Source: Atlantibacter sp032075065
Lineage (GTDB): Bacteria > Pseudomonadota > Gammaproteobacteria > Enterobacterales > Enterobacteriaceae
Direction of reading: 5' to 3'
DNA: 11,308 nt
NCBI RefSeq assembly: GCF_032075065.1
Contig: NZ_DAMAZC010000145.1
Location: forward strand, 1-11,308
The translations under genes and the position numbers were made by a program. Shown here piece by piece: positions 1-6,431 of this stretch; position 1 is the stretch's first letter; the number at the start of each line of letters is the position of its first letter. The notes beneath the pieces were generated by a model, which was not told the origin of the DNA, ran no database searches, and worked only from the letters and a program-made list of their open reading frames with translations.

Positions 1-1
1 G

Positions 2-214
2 ATGACGGCCATCGGTACTTCCCAGGAAGGCGCTGACCGCGAAACGATTCGCCAAATGGCGCTAATGAGTAAGATGGCCGGAGCCGATATTCATCATATT
101 GGCGATACCGGCTATGCCGGGCTGGCGCTGCCGGAGAATATTTTCACCTACAGCGTCGCCATTCGCGGCGTTCGCCACACCTACAGCCGCATGGCACGCT
201 CAATTAACCGTTAG
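2..214 (+). CDS. C-terminal fragment of an unrecognised conserved protein (5' end outside window)
   Basis: An open frame enters from the left edge and stops with TAG at 212-214, leaving about 70 residues. It reads like the end of a compact cytoplasmic enzyme: a glycine-rich stretch AGADIHHIGDTGYAG resembles a strand-loop of a TIM-barrel-type fold, followed by ALPENIFTYSVAIRGVRHTY and a basic tail. There is no signal peptide or membrane segment in the visible part. In E. coli and Salmonella the gene just upstream of phoP is purB; the end of PurB as I remember it does not match, so this is not purB. From memory it resembles a family of uncharacterised proteins sometimes encoded beside PTS sugar genes, but that is weak. 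The internal ATG at position 5 should not be taken as the start because the frame is open to the window edge. Coding status is likely; function is unknown. Confidence 0.7.
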   Translation: MTAIGTSQEGADRETIRQMALMSKMAGADIHHIGDTGYAGLALPENIFTYSVAIRGVRHTYSRMARSINR

Positions 215-220
215 CAATCA

Positions 221-246
221 GGGTGTTTAAACCTGGTTTAACACCC
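221..246. repeat. Imperfect inverted repeat enclosing the PhoP box
   Basis: The arm GGGTGTTTAAACC at 221-233 and the arm GGTTTAACACCC at 235-246 are reverse complements except for one extra T on the left. It begins 6 nt after the upstream stop codon. As RNA it could fold into a stem of about nine pairs with one bulge and an ACCTGGT-type loop, so it may help end the upstream transcript, although no T-run follows. It also contains the whole PhoP box, so the symmetry may be partly a by-product of the box sequence. Confidence 0.5.
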
Positions 247-258
247 GCTGCCGATAAT
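224..258 (+). promoter_or_regulatory. PhoP box plus -10 element: autoregulated phoP promoter
   Basis: Two direct hexamers, TGTTTA (224-229) and GGTTTA (235-240), are separated by 5 nt and match the known PhoP box (T/G)GTTTA-N5-(T/G)GTTTA exactly. A -10-like GATAAT at 253-258 (5 of 6 to consensus) starts 12 nt after the box. This is the spacing known for PhoP-activated promoters in which the box replaces the -35 element. No good -35 hexamer is present, which fits. Transcription would start near 265 and drive phoP-phoQ, giving the known positive feedback under low Mg2+, acid pH or antimicrobial peptides. The start point is inferred. Confidence 0.85.
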
Positions 259-299
259 TGGCGTTACACTATGAAACAGATTCCTGATGAGGGTTAAAC

Positions 300-974
300 A
301 TGCGCGTACTGGTTGTCGAAGATAATGCCCTGCTGCGTCACCATCTCAAGGTGCAGTTAACGGAACTGGGGCATCAGGTCGATGCCGCCGAGGATGCCAA
401 AGAAGCGGACTATTTTCTTAATGAGCATGTCCCGGACATCGCCATTGTCGATCTCGGCCTGCCGGATGAAGATGGTTTATCGCTGATCCGCCGCTGGCGC
501 GGCCACGACGTGACCATCCCGGTGCTGGTGCTGACGGCGCGCGAAGGCTGGCAGGATAAAGTCGAAGTGCTGGGCGCGGGAGCGGATGACTATGTCACCA
601 AGCCCTTTCATATCGAAGAAGTGGTGGCGCGTATTCAGGTCCTGCTGCGGCGCAACAGCGGCCTGGCCTCGCAGGTGATCACAATGCCACCGTTCCAGCT
701 CGACTTGTCGCGCCGGGAGTTTTCCATCAATGATACGCCGGTGAAACTCACCGCCTTTGAATACACCATTATGGAAACGCTCATCCGCAATAACGGCAAA
801 GTGGTGAGCAAGGATTCGCTGATGCTGCAACTTTACCCCGATGCGGAGCTGCGCGAGAGCCACACCATCGACGTGCTGATGGGCCGTCTGCGTAAAAAAA
901 TCCTCGCCGAACATCCGGTGGATGTGATCACCACCGTGCGCGGCCAGGGTTACCGCTTCGATCTGCGTCCATGA
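300..974 (+). CDS. phoP: Response regulator PhoP of the PhoP/PhoQ two-component system
   Basis: OmpR/PhoB-family response regulator that, once phosphorylated by PhoQ, binds PhoP boxes and controls Mg2+ homeostasis, lipid A modification, acid and antimicrobial-peptide resistance and virulence genes. It has 224 residues (E. coli 223). The receiver domain spans about residues 1-120: the acidic pocket is in VVEDN, the phospho-acceptor is Asp51 in IVDLGLPDEDG, and the conserved Lys101 is in VTKPFH. The winged-helix DNA-binding domain spans about 125-222 and ends VRGQGYRFDLRP, with one more residue than E. coli. ATG is preceded by GAGGG at 289-293, spacing 6. Its stop overlaps the phoQ start by 4 nt (ATGA), so translation of the two is probably coupled. 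A PhoP box lies upstream. The product identity is secure. Confidence 0.98.
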   Translation: MRVLVVEDNALLRHHLKVQLTELGHQVDAAEDAKEADYFLNEHVPDIAIVDLGLPDEDGLSLIRRWRGHDVTIPVLVLTAREGWQDKVEVLGAGADDYVTKPFHIEEVVARIQVLLRRNSGLASQVITMPPFQLDLSRREFSINDTPVKLTAFEYTIMETLIRNNGKVVSKDSLMLQLYPDAELRESHTIDVLMGRLRKKILAEHPVDVITTVRGQGYRFDLRP

Positions 975-2458
975 AAAAATTGCTGAGGCACCTTTTCCCG
1001 TTATCGCTGCGGGTACGCTTCCTGCTGGCGACCGCCGCCGTGGTGCTGGTGCTGTCGCTGGCTTACGGTATGGTGGCGCTGGTGGGTTACAGCGTCAGCT
1101 TTGACAAAACCACCTTCAGGCTGCTGCGCGGCGAGAGCAACCTGTTCTATACCCTGGCGAAGTGGGAAAACGGCAAAATCAGCGTTGAGATCCCAGAAAA
1201 CCTCAATCTGCAAAGCCCCACCATGGCGATGATTTACGACGAACGCGGCCATCTGCTGTGGGCGCAGCGCGACGTGCCGCTGTTAGTCAAAGCGATCCGC
1301 CCGGAATGGCTGACCGCTAACGGCTTTCATGAGCTGGAAACAGATTTTTCCGCCAGTAGCGCCCTGCTGGGCACCGATTTAACCCTGCAAAAACAGCTGC
1401 GCGAATTTCGCGACGACGATGATAACTATGAGATGACCCATTCGGTGGCGGTGAATCAGTACCCGGCTACCGAACTGATGCCCGCGTTGACCATTGTGGT
1501 GGTTGACACCATTCCCATCGAACTCAAGCGTTCGTATATGGTGTGGAGCTGGTTTGTCTATGTGCTGATCGCCAACCTGCTATTAGTGATCCCCCTGCTG
1601 TGGCTGGCGGCGTGGTGGAGTCTGCGGCCCATCCAGTCGCTGGCCCGCGAGGTGCGTGAGCTGGAGGAGCATCACCGTGAGCATCTCAACCCTGAAACCA
1701 CTCGCGAACTCACCAGCCTGGTGACCAACCTTAACCGCCTGTTGACCAGCGAGCGTGAGCGCTATGACAAATACCGCACCACGCTGACCGATCTCACCCA
1801 TAGCCTGAAAACACCGCTGGCGGTGCTGCAAAGCACCTTGCGGTCTTTGCGTACCGACAAAATGACCGTTAGCCAGGCGGAGCCGGTGATGCTTGAGCAG
1901 ATCAGCCGGATTTCCCAGCAAATCGGCTATTACCTGCACCGCGCCAGTATGCGCGGCGGCAACGTGCTGATGAGCCGCGAGCTGCACTCCGTGGCCCCGC
2001 TGCTGGATAACCTGACATCGGCGTTGAATAAGGTGTATCAGCGCAAAGGGGTCACCATCACGCTGGATATCTCCCCGGAAACCATGTTCATGGGCGAGCA
2101 GAATGACTTTATGGAAGTCATGGGCAACGTGCTGGATAACGCCTGCAAATACTGCCTGGAGTTTGTCGAGATCACCACCCGACAAACCGACGACGCACTG
2201 CATCTGTTCGTCGACGACGACGGTCCCGGCATCCCGCTCAGCAAGCGCTCGCTGATCTTCGATCGCGGCCAGCGGGTAGACACTTTGCGTCCCGGTCAGG
2301 GGGTGGGGCTGTCGGTAGCGCGGGAGATCGTTGAGCAGTATGGCGGCCAGATAATTCCCGGTGAAAGCCTGCTCGGCGGCGCGCGCATGGAGGTGATTTT
2401 CGCCCGGCAGGACATAAATAGCGCAGAGAGCGGCGGTAACGCGCAAAAAACGTCATAA
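971..2458 (+). CDS. phoQ: Sensor histidine kinase PhoQ
   Basis: Inner-membrane sensor kinase/phosphatase for PhoP, inhibited by periplasmic Mg2+/Ca2+ and activated by cation limitation, acid and cationic peptides. In order: a first membrane helix at about residues 17-40; a periplasmic PAS-like sensor domain at about 44-190 with the acidic patch DDDDNYE that faces the membrane and binds cations; a second helix at about 193-215; a HAMP domain; the DHp helix with phospho-acceptor His277 in LTHSLKTPLAVL (codon 1799-1801 is CAT, the same number as in E. coli); then the ATPase domain with N-box NVLDNACKYC, DDGPGIP and GQGVGLSVA. Length is 495 residues against 486 in E. coli. The difference is one residue near MRGGNVLMSREL and a C-terminal tail about eight residues longer. 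The start overlaps the phoP stop. Confidence 0.98.
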   Translation: MKKLLRHLFPLSLRVRFLLATAAVVLVLSLAYGMVALVGYSVSFDKTTFRLLRGESNLFYTLAKWENGKISVEIPENLNLQSPTMAMIYDERGHLLWAQRDVPLLVKAIRPEWLTANGFHELETDFSASSALLGTDLTLQKQLREFRDDDDNYEMTHSVAVNQYPATELMPALTIVVVDTIPIELKRSYMVWSWFVYVLIANLLLVIPLLWLAAWWSLRPIQSLAREVRELEEHHREHLNPETTRELTSLVTNLNRLLTSERERYDKYRTTLTDLTHSLKTPLAVLQSTLRSLRTDKMTVSQAEPVMLEQISRISQQIGYYLHRASMRGGNVLMSRELHSVAPLLDNLTSALNKVYQRKGVTITLDISPETMFMGEQNDFMEVMGNVLDNACKYCLEFVEITTRQTDDALHLFVDDDGPGIPLSKRSLIFDRGQRVDTLRPGQGVGLSVAREIVEQYGGQIIPGESLLGGARMEVIFARQDINSAESGGNAQKTS

Positions 2459-2485
2459 AGGTCATGCAGAGGGGATGCCCCGCGT

Positions 2486-2491
2486 TATACT
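2486..2491 (+). promoter_or_regulatory. Possible -10 element for roxA
   Basis: TATACT (5 of 6 to TATAAT) lies in the 64-nt gap between phoQ and roxA. No convincing -35 hexamer is found 16-18 nt upstream, so roxA may instead be read mainly with phoPQ. A weak suggestion only. Confidence 0.25.
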
Positions 2492-2522
2492 CCGCTAAGG
2501 TTCTATGCCGACGGAAAATAAT

Positions 2523-3644
2523 ATGGACTATCAACTTGATTTAAACTGGCCCGATTTTATTCAGCACCACTGGCAAAAGCGGCCGGTGGTGTTAAAGCGC
2601 GGCTTTAAAAATTTTATTGACCCCCTCTCCCCGGACGAACTGGCGGGTCTGGCCATGGAAAACGAAGTGGATAGCCGGCTGGTCAGCCATCTTGACGGGA
2701 AATGGCAGGTTAGCCACGGTCCTTTTGAAAGCTACGATCACCTCGGCGAAAGCAACTGGTCGCTGCTGGTGCAGGCCGTCAACCACTGGCATGAACCCAC
2801 CGCAGCGCTGATGCGCCCATTCCGCGCGCTGCCCGACTGGCGCACCGACGATTTAATGATCTCCTTTTCGGTGCCGGGCGGCGGCGTTGGCCCGCACCTT
2901 GACCAGTACGATGTGTTTATTATCCAGGGCGTGGGTCGACGCCGCTGGCGCGTGGGTGAAAAAACGCCGCTCAAACAGCATTGCCCGCATCCGGATTTGC
3001 TCCAGGTCGATCCATTCGAGGCAATTATCGATGAAGAGCTGGAGCCGGGCGACATTCTGTATATCCCGCCAGGATTCCCGCATGAAGGCTATTCGCTGGA
3101 AAACTCCATGAACTACTCGGTGGGTTTCCGCGCGCCAAGTGGCCGTGAGCTGATCAGCGGATTCGCCGATTACGTGCTGCAACGCGAACTGGGCAGCCAG
3201 CGCTACACCGATCCGGATGTGCCGACGCGCCAGTACCCGGCGGATATTCAGCCTCAGGAGTTGGATAAGCTGCGCGGCATGATGCTCGATCTGATCAACC
3301 AACCTGAGCACTTTAACCAATGGTTCGGCGAGTTTATTACTCAGTCGCGCCACGAGCTGGACGTTGCACCGGCGGAGCCGCCGTACCAGCCGGACGAAGT
3401 GTACGACGCGCTGAAACAAGGCGATTCGCTGGTGCGCCTCGGCGGCCTGCGGGTGCTGCGCATCGGCGAAGAGGTGTTCGTCAATGGCGAGAGGATCAAT
3501 AGCCCTCATCGTCCGGCCCTGAACGCGCTGGCCAATCACATCGCGGTTAATGCCGAAAAACTGGGCGACGCGCTGGAAGATCCGTCATTCCTGGCGCTGC
3601 TGGCGGCGCTGGTCAACAGCGGCTACTGGTATTTCTCAGATTAA
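2523..3644 (+). CDS. roxA: 50S ribosomal protein uL16 3-hydroxylase (arginine hydroxylase) RoxA/YcfD
   Basis: JmjC-type Fe(II)/2-oxoglutarate-dependent oxygenase; the E. coli protein hydroxylates an arginine (Arg81) of ribosomal protein uL16 (L16) in the cytoplasm. The facial triad starts with HLD at residues 125-127 (His125, Asp127), with the distal His in FPHEGY of the cupin core at about 187. The C-terminal part (about 210-373) corresponds to the dimerisation and winged-helix region. From this ATG the protein is 373 residues, the same as E. coli, whose N-terminus MEYQLTLNW matches MDYQLDLNW here. An in-frame ATG at 2505 would add MPTENN and has its own AAGG at 2497-2500, so it cannot be excluded as the true start. 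Conservation favours 2523. It lies 64 nt after phoQ and is probably partly co-transcribed with it. A strong hairpin follows. Confidence 0.96.
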   Translation: MDYQLDLNWPDFIQHHWQKRPVVLKRGFKNFIDPLSPDELAGLAMENEVDSRLVSHLDGKWQVSHGPFESYDHLGESNWSLLVQAVNHWHEPTAALMRPFRALPDWRTDDLMISFSVPGGGVGPHLDQYDVFIIQGVGRRRWRVGEKTPLKQHCPHPDLLQVDPFEAIIDEELEPGDILYIPPGFPHEGYSLENSMNYSVGFRAPSGRELISGFADYVLQRELGSQRYTDPDVPTRQYPADIQPQELDKLRGMMLDLINQPEHFNQWFGEFITQSRHELDVAPAEPPYQPDEVYDALKQGDSLVRLGGLRVLRIGEEVFVNGERINSPHRPALNALANHIAVNAEKLGDALEDPSFLALLAALVNSGYWYFSD

Positions 3645-3652
3645 GCGATCTC

Positions 3653-3680
3653 ATGCCCTGCGCGCGTTTGCGCAGGGCAT
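3653..3680 (+). terminator. Hairpin after roxA, probable end of the phoPQ-roxA transcript
   Basis: A perfect 11-bp GC-rich stem, ATGCCCTGCGC (3653-3663) against GCGCAGGGCAT (3670-3680), with loop GCGTTT. It lies 8 nt after the roxA stop. No T-run follows directly (the next bases are ACCTCACC), so it is not a classic intrinsic terminator. It may end transcription weakly or protect the 3' end of the mRNA. Confidence 0.55.
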
Positions 3681-3748
3681 ACCTCACCAGGCTTTTCGTA
3701 CCGCTTCGACTAAACTTCTTTCATGGTTACGCCACCCAGGGCAACGCG

Positions 3749-4396
3749 ATGAACGATCCTTCATTTACTGCGTCAGAATCTGCTGCAAATGCTCGTCCCG
3801 ATGCGGCTGTCGAATCGCTGTTTACTATTTTTGAGCCTTACGCCAATTTATTTACCCTTGAAAAAGGCCAGCTTATTACCTATCAGGAGATGGTCGGCTT
3901 TATATTTTTATTCCGTGAGGGGCGTATTTCGCTCATCCGCGATGAGGATAGCCTGTATCTTGCTCATACTACGCAGAAATCTATTTTTGGCATTGTTAAC
4001 CATTTTCACCCGCTGCATCACTACTCCTATCGCGCCGATATTGAGAGCCATTTTGGCTGTATTCCCATCCCGCTGGCGTTTGAAATGGTGAATAAACATC
4101 AGATGTGGCTATCCCTGATGCAAATTATTTCGTACCAGTTTTCCAATATCATCTCCCGTGATAACCGACTGACCGGGCATGATTCCTACACCATAATTCG
4201 TAATATTATTTTAGAGCTCATGCAGTTACCAGAAAGTGTCCGCAAGCAGCTTCCGCTTGCCAGCTACATCATTAAGCAGACCAAACTGTCGCGCAGCAAC
4301 GTTATGCGCATCCTCCGGGATTTGAAAGAGGGAGATTATATCGATACGCAACGCGGCATTTTAATTAATGCTAAAAAACTGCCGGAAAAATACTAG
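3749..4396 (+). CDS. CRP-like winged helix-turn-helix regulator (IprA/YaiV-type), probable fimbrial regulator
   Basis: A predicted 215-residue cytoplasmic DNA-binding protein. Residues about 35-112 look like a beta-roll of the cyclic-nucleotide-binding fold (FTLEKGQLITY, FLFREGRISLI), but I see no phosphate-binding cassette of the CRP type, so it probably does not bind cAMP. Residues about 115-137 look like a dimer helix. Residues about 168-207 form a winged HTH (LASYIIKQTKLSRSNVMRILRDLKEG, then YIDTQRGILIN as the wing). The architecture recalls E. coli IprA (YaiV); assignment to that family is from memory. The start at 3749 has AGGG at 3738-3741. An in-frame ATG at 3653 lies inside the roxA hairpin and is unlikely. 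By eye it is AT-richer than phoQ or roxA. Its stop touches the stop of the last fimbrial gene on the other strand. Control of the facing fimbrial operon is inferred from position only. Confidence 0.8.
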   Translation: MNDPSFTASESAANARPDAAVESLFTIFEPYANLFTLEKGQLITYQEMVGFIFLFREGRISLIRDEDSLYLAHTTQKSIFGIVNHFHPLHHYSYRADIESHFGCIPIPLAFEMVNKHQMWLSLMQIISYQFSNIISRDNRLTGHDSYTIIRNIILELMQLPESVRKQLPLASYIIKQTKLSRSNVMRILRDLKEGDYIDTQRGILINAKKLPEKY

Positions 4397-4918
4397 TTAT
4401 TGATAGGTGATGGTAAATGCCAGCTGCCCAGAGACCGTACCCGCAGTAATACCGCCATCGATATTATTAGGCTGCGCTGAAAACTGAATATGTACCTCCC
4501 CGGTTTCTTTATTTATCGGCCACAGGCAATTTTCATTAGTTATGCAATCACCGGCGGAAATCCACGCGCTATCGCTATTTAGAATTGAAATTTTAATTCC
4601 CACATTTTGCGCCGTACCGCTATTTTTTAAAACCGTATTGACCGCATCCCAGTCGCCTTCCAGTTGCAGCTTCACGTAATCCCAGGCAATCGGGCAACTG
4701 ATTAAGTCGAGCGTAAAATATTTAACCGGATAAGCGTAATCATCGCTGTGTGAAATCACCTCTTCGTAGCGACCCAAATCGACATTGGTCGTGGCGCCGC
4801 CGGCTACCATACAGGGCGTATTGACGATATTTCCGGCAATATTAATGGTGACGTCTGCGGCGCTCACCGGCAAAGTAAATCCGAACAGGAACAAAAAAGC
4901 GCGGATAAATTGAAACAT
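4397..4918 (-). CDS. Minor fimbrial subunit with an extra cysteine pair (last gene of operon)
   Basis: A secreted pilin-fold protein of 173 residues, assembled by the chaperone-usher pathway. There is a signal peptide at residues 1-20 or 21 (VSAA, then DVTINI), an N-terminal donor strand ADVTINIAGNIVNTPC, and the canonical pilin disulfide pair Cys36 (NTPC) and Cys75 (ISCP). The C-terminal beta strand ends QLAFTITYQ, with the conserved penultimate Tyr. A second close pair, Cys125 and Cys131 (GDCITNENCLWP), is not part of the usual pilin pattern and probably ties a surface loop. The gene lies 18 nt after the previous one, with GGGAG 7 nt before the ATG. It may be an adaptor or the terminating/anchoring subunit, since such genes often end these operons; the sequence alone does not decide. 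Its stop is directly next to the stop of the convergent regulator gene. Confidence 0.87.
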   Translation of the reverse strand: MFQFIRAFLFLFGFTLPVSAADVTINIAGNIVNTPCMVAGGATTNVDLGRYEEVISHSDDYAYPVKYFTLDLISCPIAWDYVKLQLEGDWDAVNTVLKNSGTAQNVGIKISILNSDSAWISAGDCITNENCLWPINKETGEVHIQFSAQPNNIDGGITAGTVSGQLAFTITYQ

Positions 4919-4936
4919 AGCTGTGCTCCCTTATTG

Positions 4937-5452
4937 CTACTGGTAAGTCAGCGTGGCGCTTATTACCGCGGAAACGGTTCCCGGTCTGACGCTACCGGAC
5001 TCTGTCCATGCGCGCGTGCGCAGGTTCCAGGTATATTCCTGATTGGTAATGGCGCTGGTTAACGATTTAGCGTTTCCGAGCGGCGTCCCATCTTCTGCCA
5101 GTAACTCAATCGCGACCCCTGTCGCGGTTCCGCTGTTCTGGTAGCGGAAATCCGGGTCTGAATTATCTGCCGTGCCGTTAAAGGTGATGGTCGACAGTGA
5201 TGTTTGCTGAGGGCAGTTATAAATTCGAATAGAAAAAGCGACCCAGGGTGTAAAAGATCCGGCAGTTGCCAGATCGCTCATTTTTATATTGTCACCGAGA
5301 TTAACATTGATACTTTGCTGCTCCACCACACAGGGCGATGCGACCACTCGCCCCTGAAGTCGGATAATTTTGAAATCCGTTTTTTCAGCTGCAGCATCGT
5401 GGTCAATTAAGGTTGCCAGTAGCATCAGCATTATCAATACAGATCTTTTCAT
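4937..5452 (-). CDS. Minor fimbrial subunit
   Basis: A pilin-fold protein of 171 residues from the ATG at 5452. There is a signal peptide at about residues 1-22 (KRSVLIMLMLLATLI, then DAAA), a rather long N-terminal extension before the fold (EKTDFKIIRLQGRVVASPC), the canonical pair Cys41 and Cys80, and a C-terminal strand ending ISATLTYQ. The frame is open upstream to 5512 inside the adhesin gene, but that extension would bury the signal peptide and is rejected. CAGGG lies about 9 nt before the ATG, a modest ribosome site. The gene starts 19 nt after the adhesin stop, so it is in the same transcript. Likely an adaptor that joins the tip adhesin to the shaft; this is inferred from gene order. 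It is close in size to the other minor pilin but clearly different in sequence. Confidence 0.87.
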   Translation of the reverse strand: MKRSVLIMLMLLATLIDHDAAAEKTDFKIIRLQGRVVASPCVVEQQSINVNLGDNIKMSDLATAGSFTPWVAFSIRIYNCPQQTSLSTITFNGTADNSDPDFRYQNSGTATGVAIELLAEDGTPLGNAKSLTSAITNQEYTWNLRTRAWTESGSVRPGTVSAVISATLTYQ

Positions 5453-5471
5453 AAGGGTTGCCCTGAGGGAT

Positions 5472-6431
5472 TTATTGATATTTGACCACCAGGGTGACCT
5501 GGCCTTCCACATCGCCCAGCGTCACCAGTGAGGGTGAATCCGCATAATAGGCAACGTTAAAAGGAACTGTGTAATTACCGCTGCCGTTGTATCCTTCCAG
5601 ATCATAAAAAGTTGAAACCTGATAGGGTTCGCTTGCAGAGCGCAGCAGTTGGAAATAAATACCCGCCGCCGAGCCGGGGCGCGTATTTATCGTGCCGTAA
5701 ACCGTATCGTGAGGACCATAAGCGCTGGTAAATTGATAGCGGATATTACTGATGGCACCCGGGCAGTTAGTAAAAGTTAAGGCCACGGGCTTCATATTCA
5801 TGGTGCCACTCTGTAAATTCGCGCCTGGAAGATCGTCAAGCCGCACCACGGACGGCACGTCGATATCGCAGGGCGTAACGATCGGTTGATCGGTAAATCC
5901 GCTGTAGTACATCGGACCAAAATTCGCGACGGGTGAGTCCGGGTGATTATCAAACAGCACCTGGACATTGGGCATCATAATTTCCCCTGCTGGGACAAAA
6001 TCCGCTAACCGCACCAGTCGATAACTTACGCGCAGCGAGCTGGAGAGGCAGGAGGTGGTAGCGGGCAGAACGTATCTATAAGGTGGCGTCAGTAATTCAG
6101 GCAGGCAGCCATTAACATCAGTCAGTTTAAATTGCACGCCAATCCCATTATTGGTGGTTATCCAGGTCACGCCATCACCTAACACATAGCCACCCATGGA
6201 CAGGCTTACATAGCTGCCGCTCACGCCATCTGACACCACGTTATAAGGCATCACACCGCTATCCGCCCATTCGGTCGTCGCGCCTGCCGTGGTGGGAATA
6301 GTAAAGCTGCTTAATCGATAATCGGCGTCGAGGATAGTCGCGCTACTGAAATACGCGGCGCTAAGCGAAGGCGAGAACACCCCTAACAGCATGAACACCA
6401 GGCTTAGCCCGGCAGATTTAATGGGTTTCAT
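5472..6431 (-). CDS. Two-domain fimbrial tip adhesin
   Basis: A protein of 319 residues, about twice pilin size, as expected for tip adhesins of the FimH/MrkD type: an N-terminal receptor-binding domain and a C-terminal pilin domain. There is a signal peptide at about 1-26 (LSLVFMLLGVF, then SLSAA). Domain 1 at about 27-180 has one cysteine pair (Cys109, Cys128). Domain 2 at about 183-319 starts at TPCDIDVPSVVRLDDLP, has the pilin pair Cys188 and Cys223, and ends VTLVVKYQ with the penultimate Tyr. The pilin domain should be completed by the next subunit's donor strand. I do not recognise the receptor class of domain 1. Its start overlaps the usher's end by 14 nt, with an AGGGGGAA ribosome site inside the usher gene, so translation is likely coupled. 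The adhesin gene precedes two minor pilin genes, an order closer to lpf-type than fim-type operons. Confidence 0.88.
   Translation of the reverse strand: MKPIKSAGLSLVFMLLGVFSPSLSAAYFSSATILDADYRLSSFTIPTTAGATTEWADSGVMPYNVVSDGVSGSYVSLSMGGYVLGDGVTWITTNNGIGVQFKLTDVNGCLPELLTPPYRYVLPATTSCLSSSLRVSYRLVRLADFVPAGEIMMPNVQVLFDNHPDSPVANFGPMYYSGFTDQPIVTPCDIDVPSVVRLDDLPGANLQSGTMNMKPVALTFTNCPGAISNIRYQFTSAYGPHDTVYGTINTRPGSAAGIYFQLLRSASEPYQVSTFYDLEGYNGSGNYTVPFNVAYYADSPSLVTLGDVEGQVTLVVKYQ

Noticed and set aside
1583..2446. Long open frame on the - strand (about 287 codons) opposite phoQ
   Set aside because: It lies wholly antisense to the conserved phoQ gene, its product is rich in His, Gln and Arg with no recognisable fold, and it fits the open antisense frames common opposite GC-rich genes.
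2853..3539. Open frame on the - strand (about 228 codons) opposite roxA
   Set aside because: It is a shadow of roxA, low in recognisable domains, and has no sign of being a separate gene.
3653..3748. Upstream ATG that would lengthen the regulator by 32 residues
   Set aside because: The ATG is inside the roxA hairpin and the extra residues are Arg-rich non-domain sequence. The ATG at 3749 has a better-placed ribosome site.
5453..5512. Upstream ATG for the first minor pilin inside the adhesin gene
   Set aside because: It would place 20 unrelated residues before a clear signal peptide beginning MKRSVLIML.
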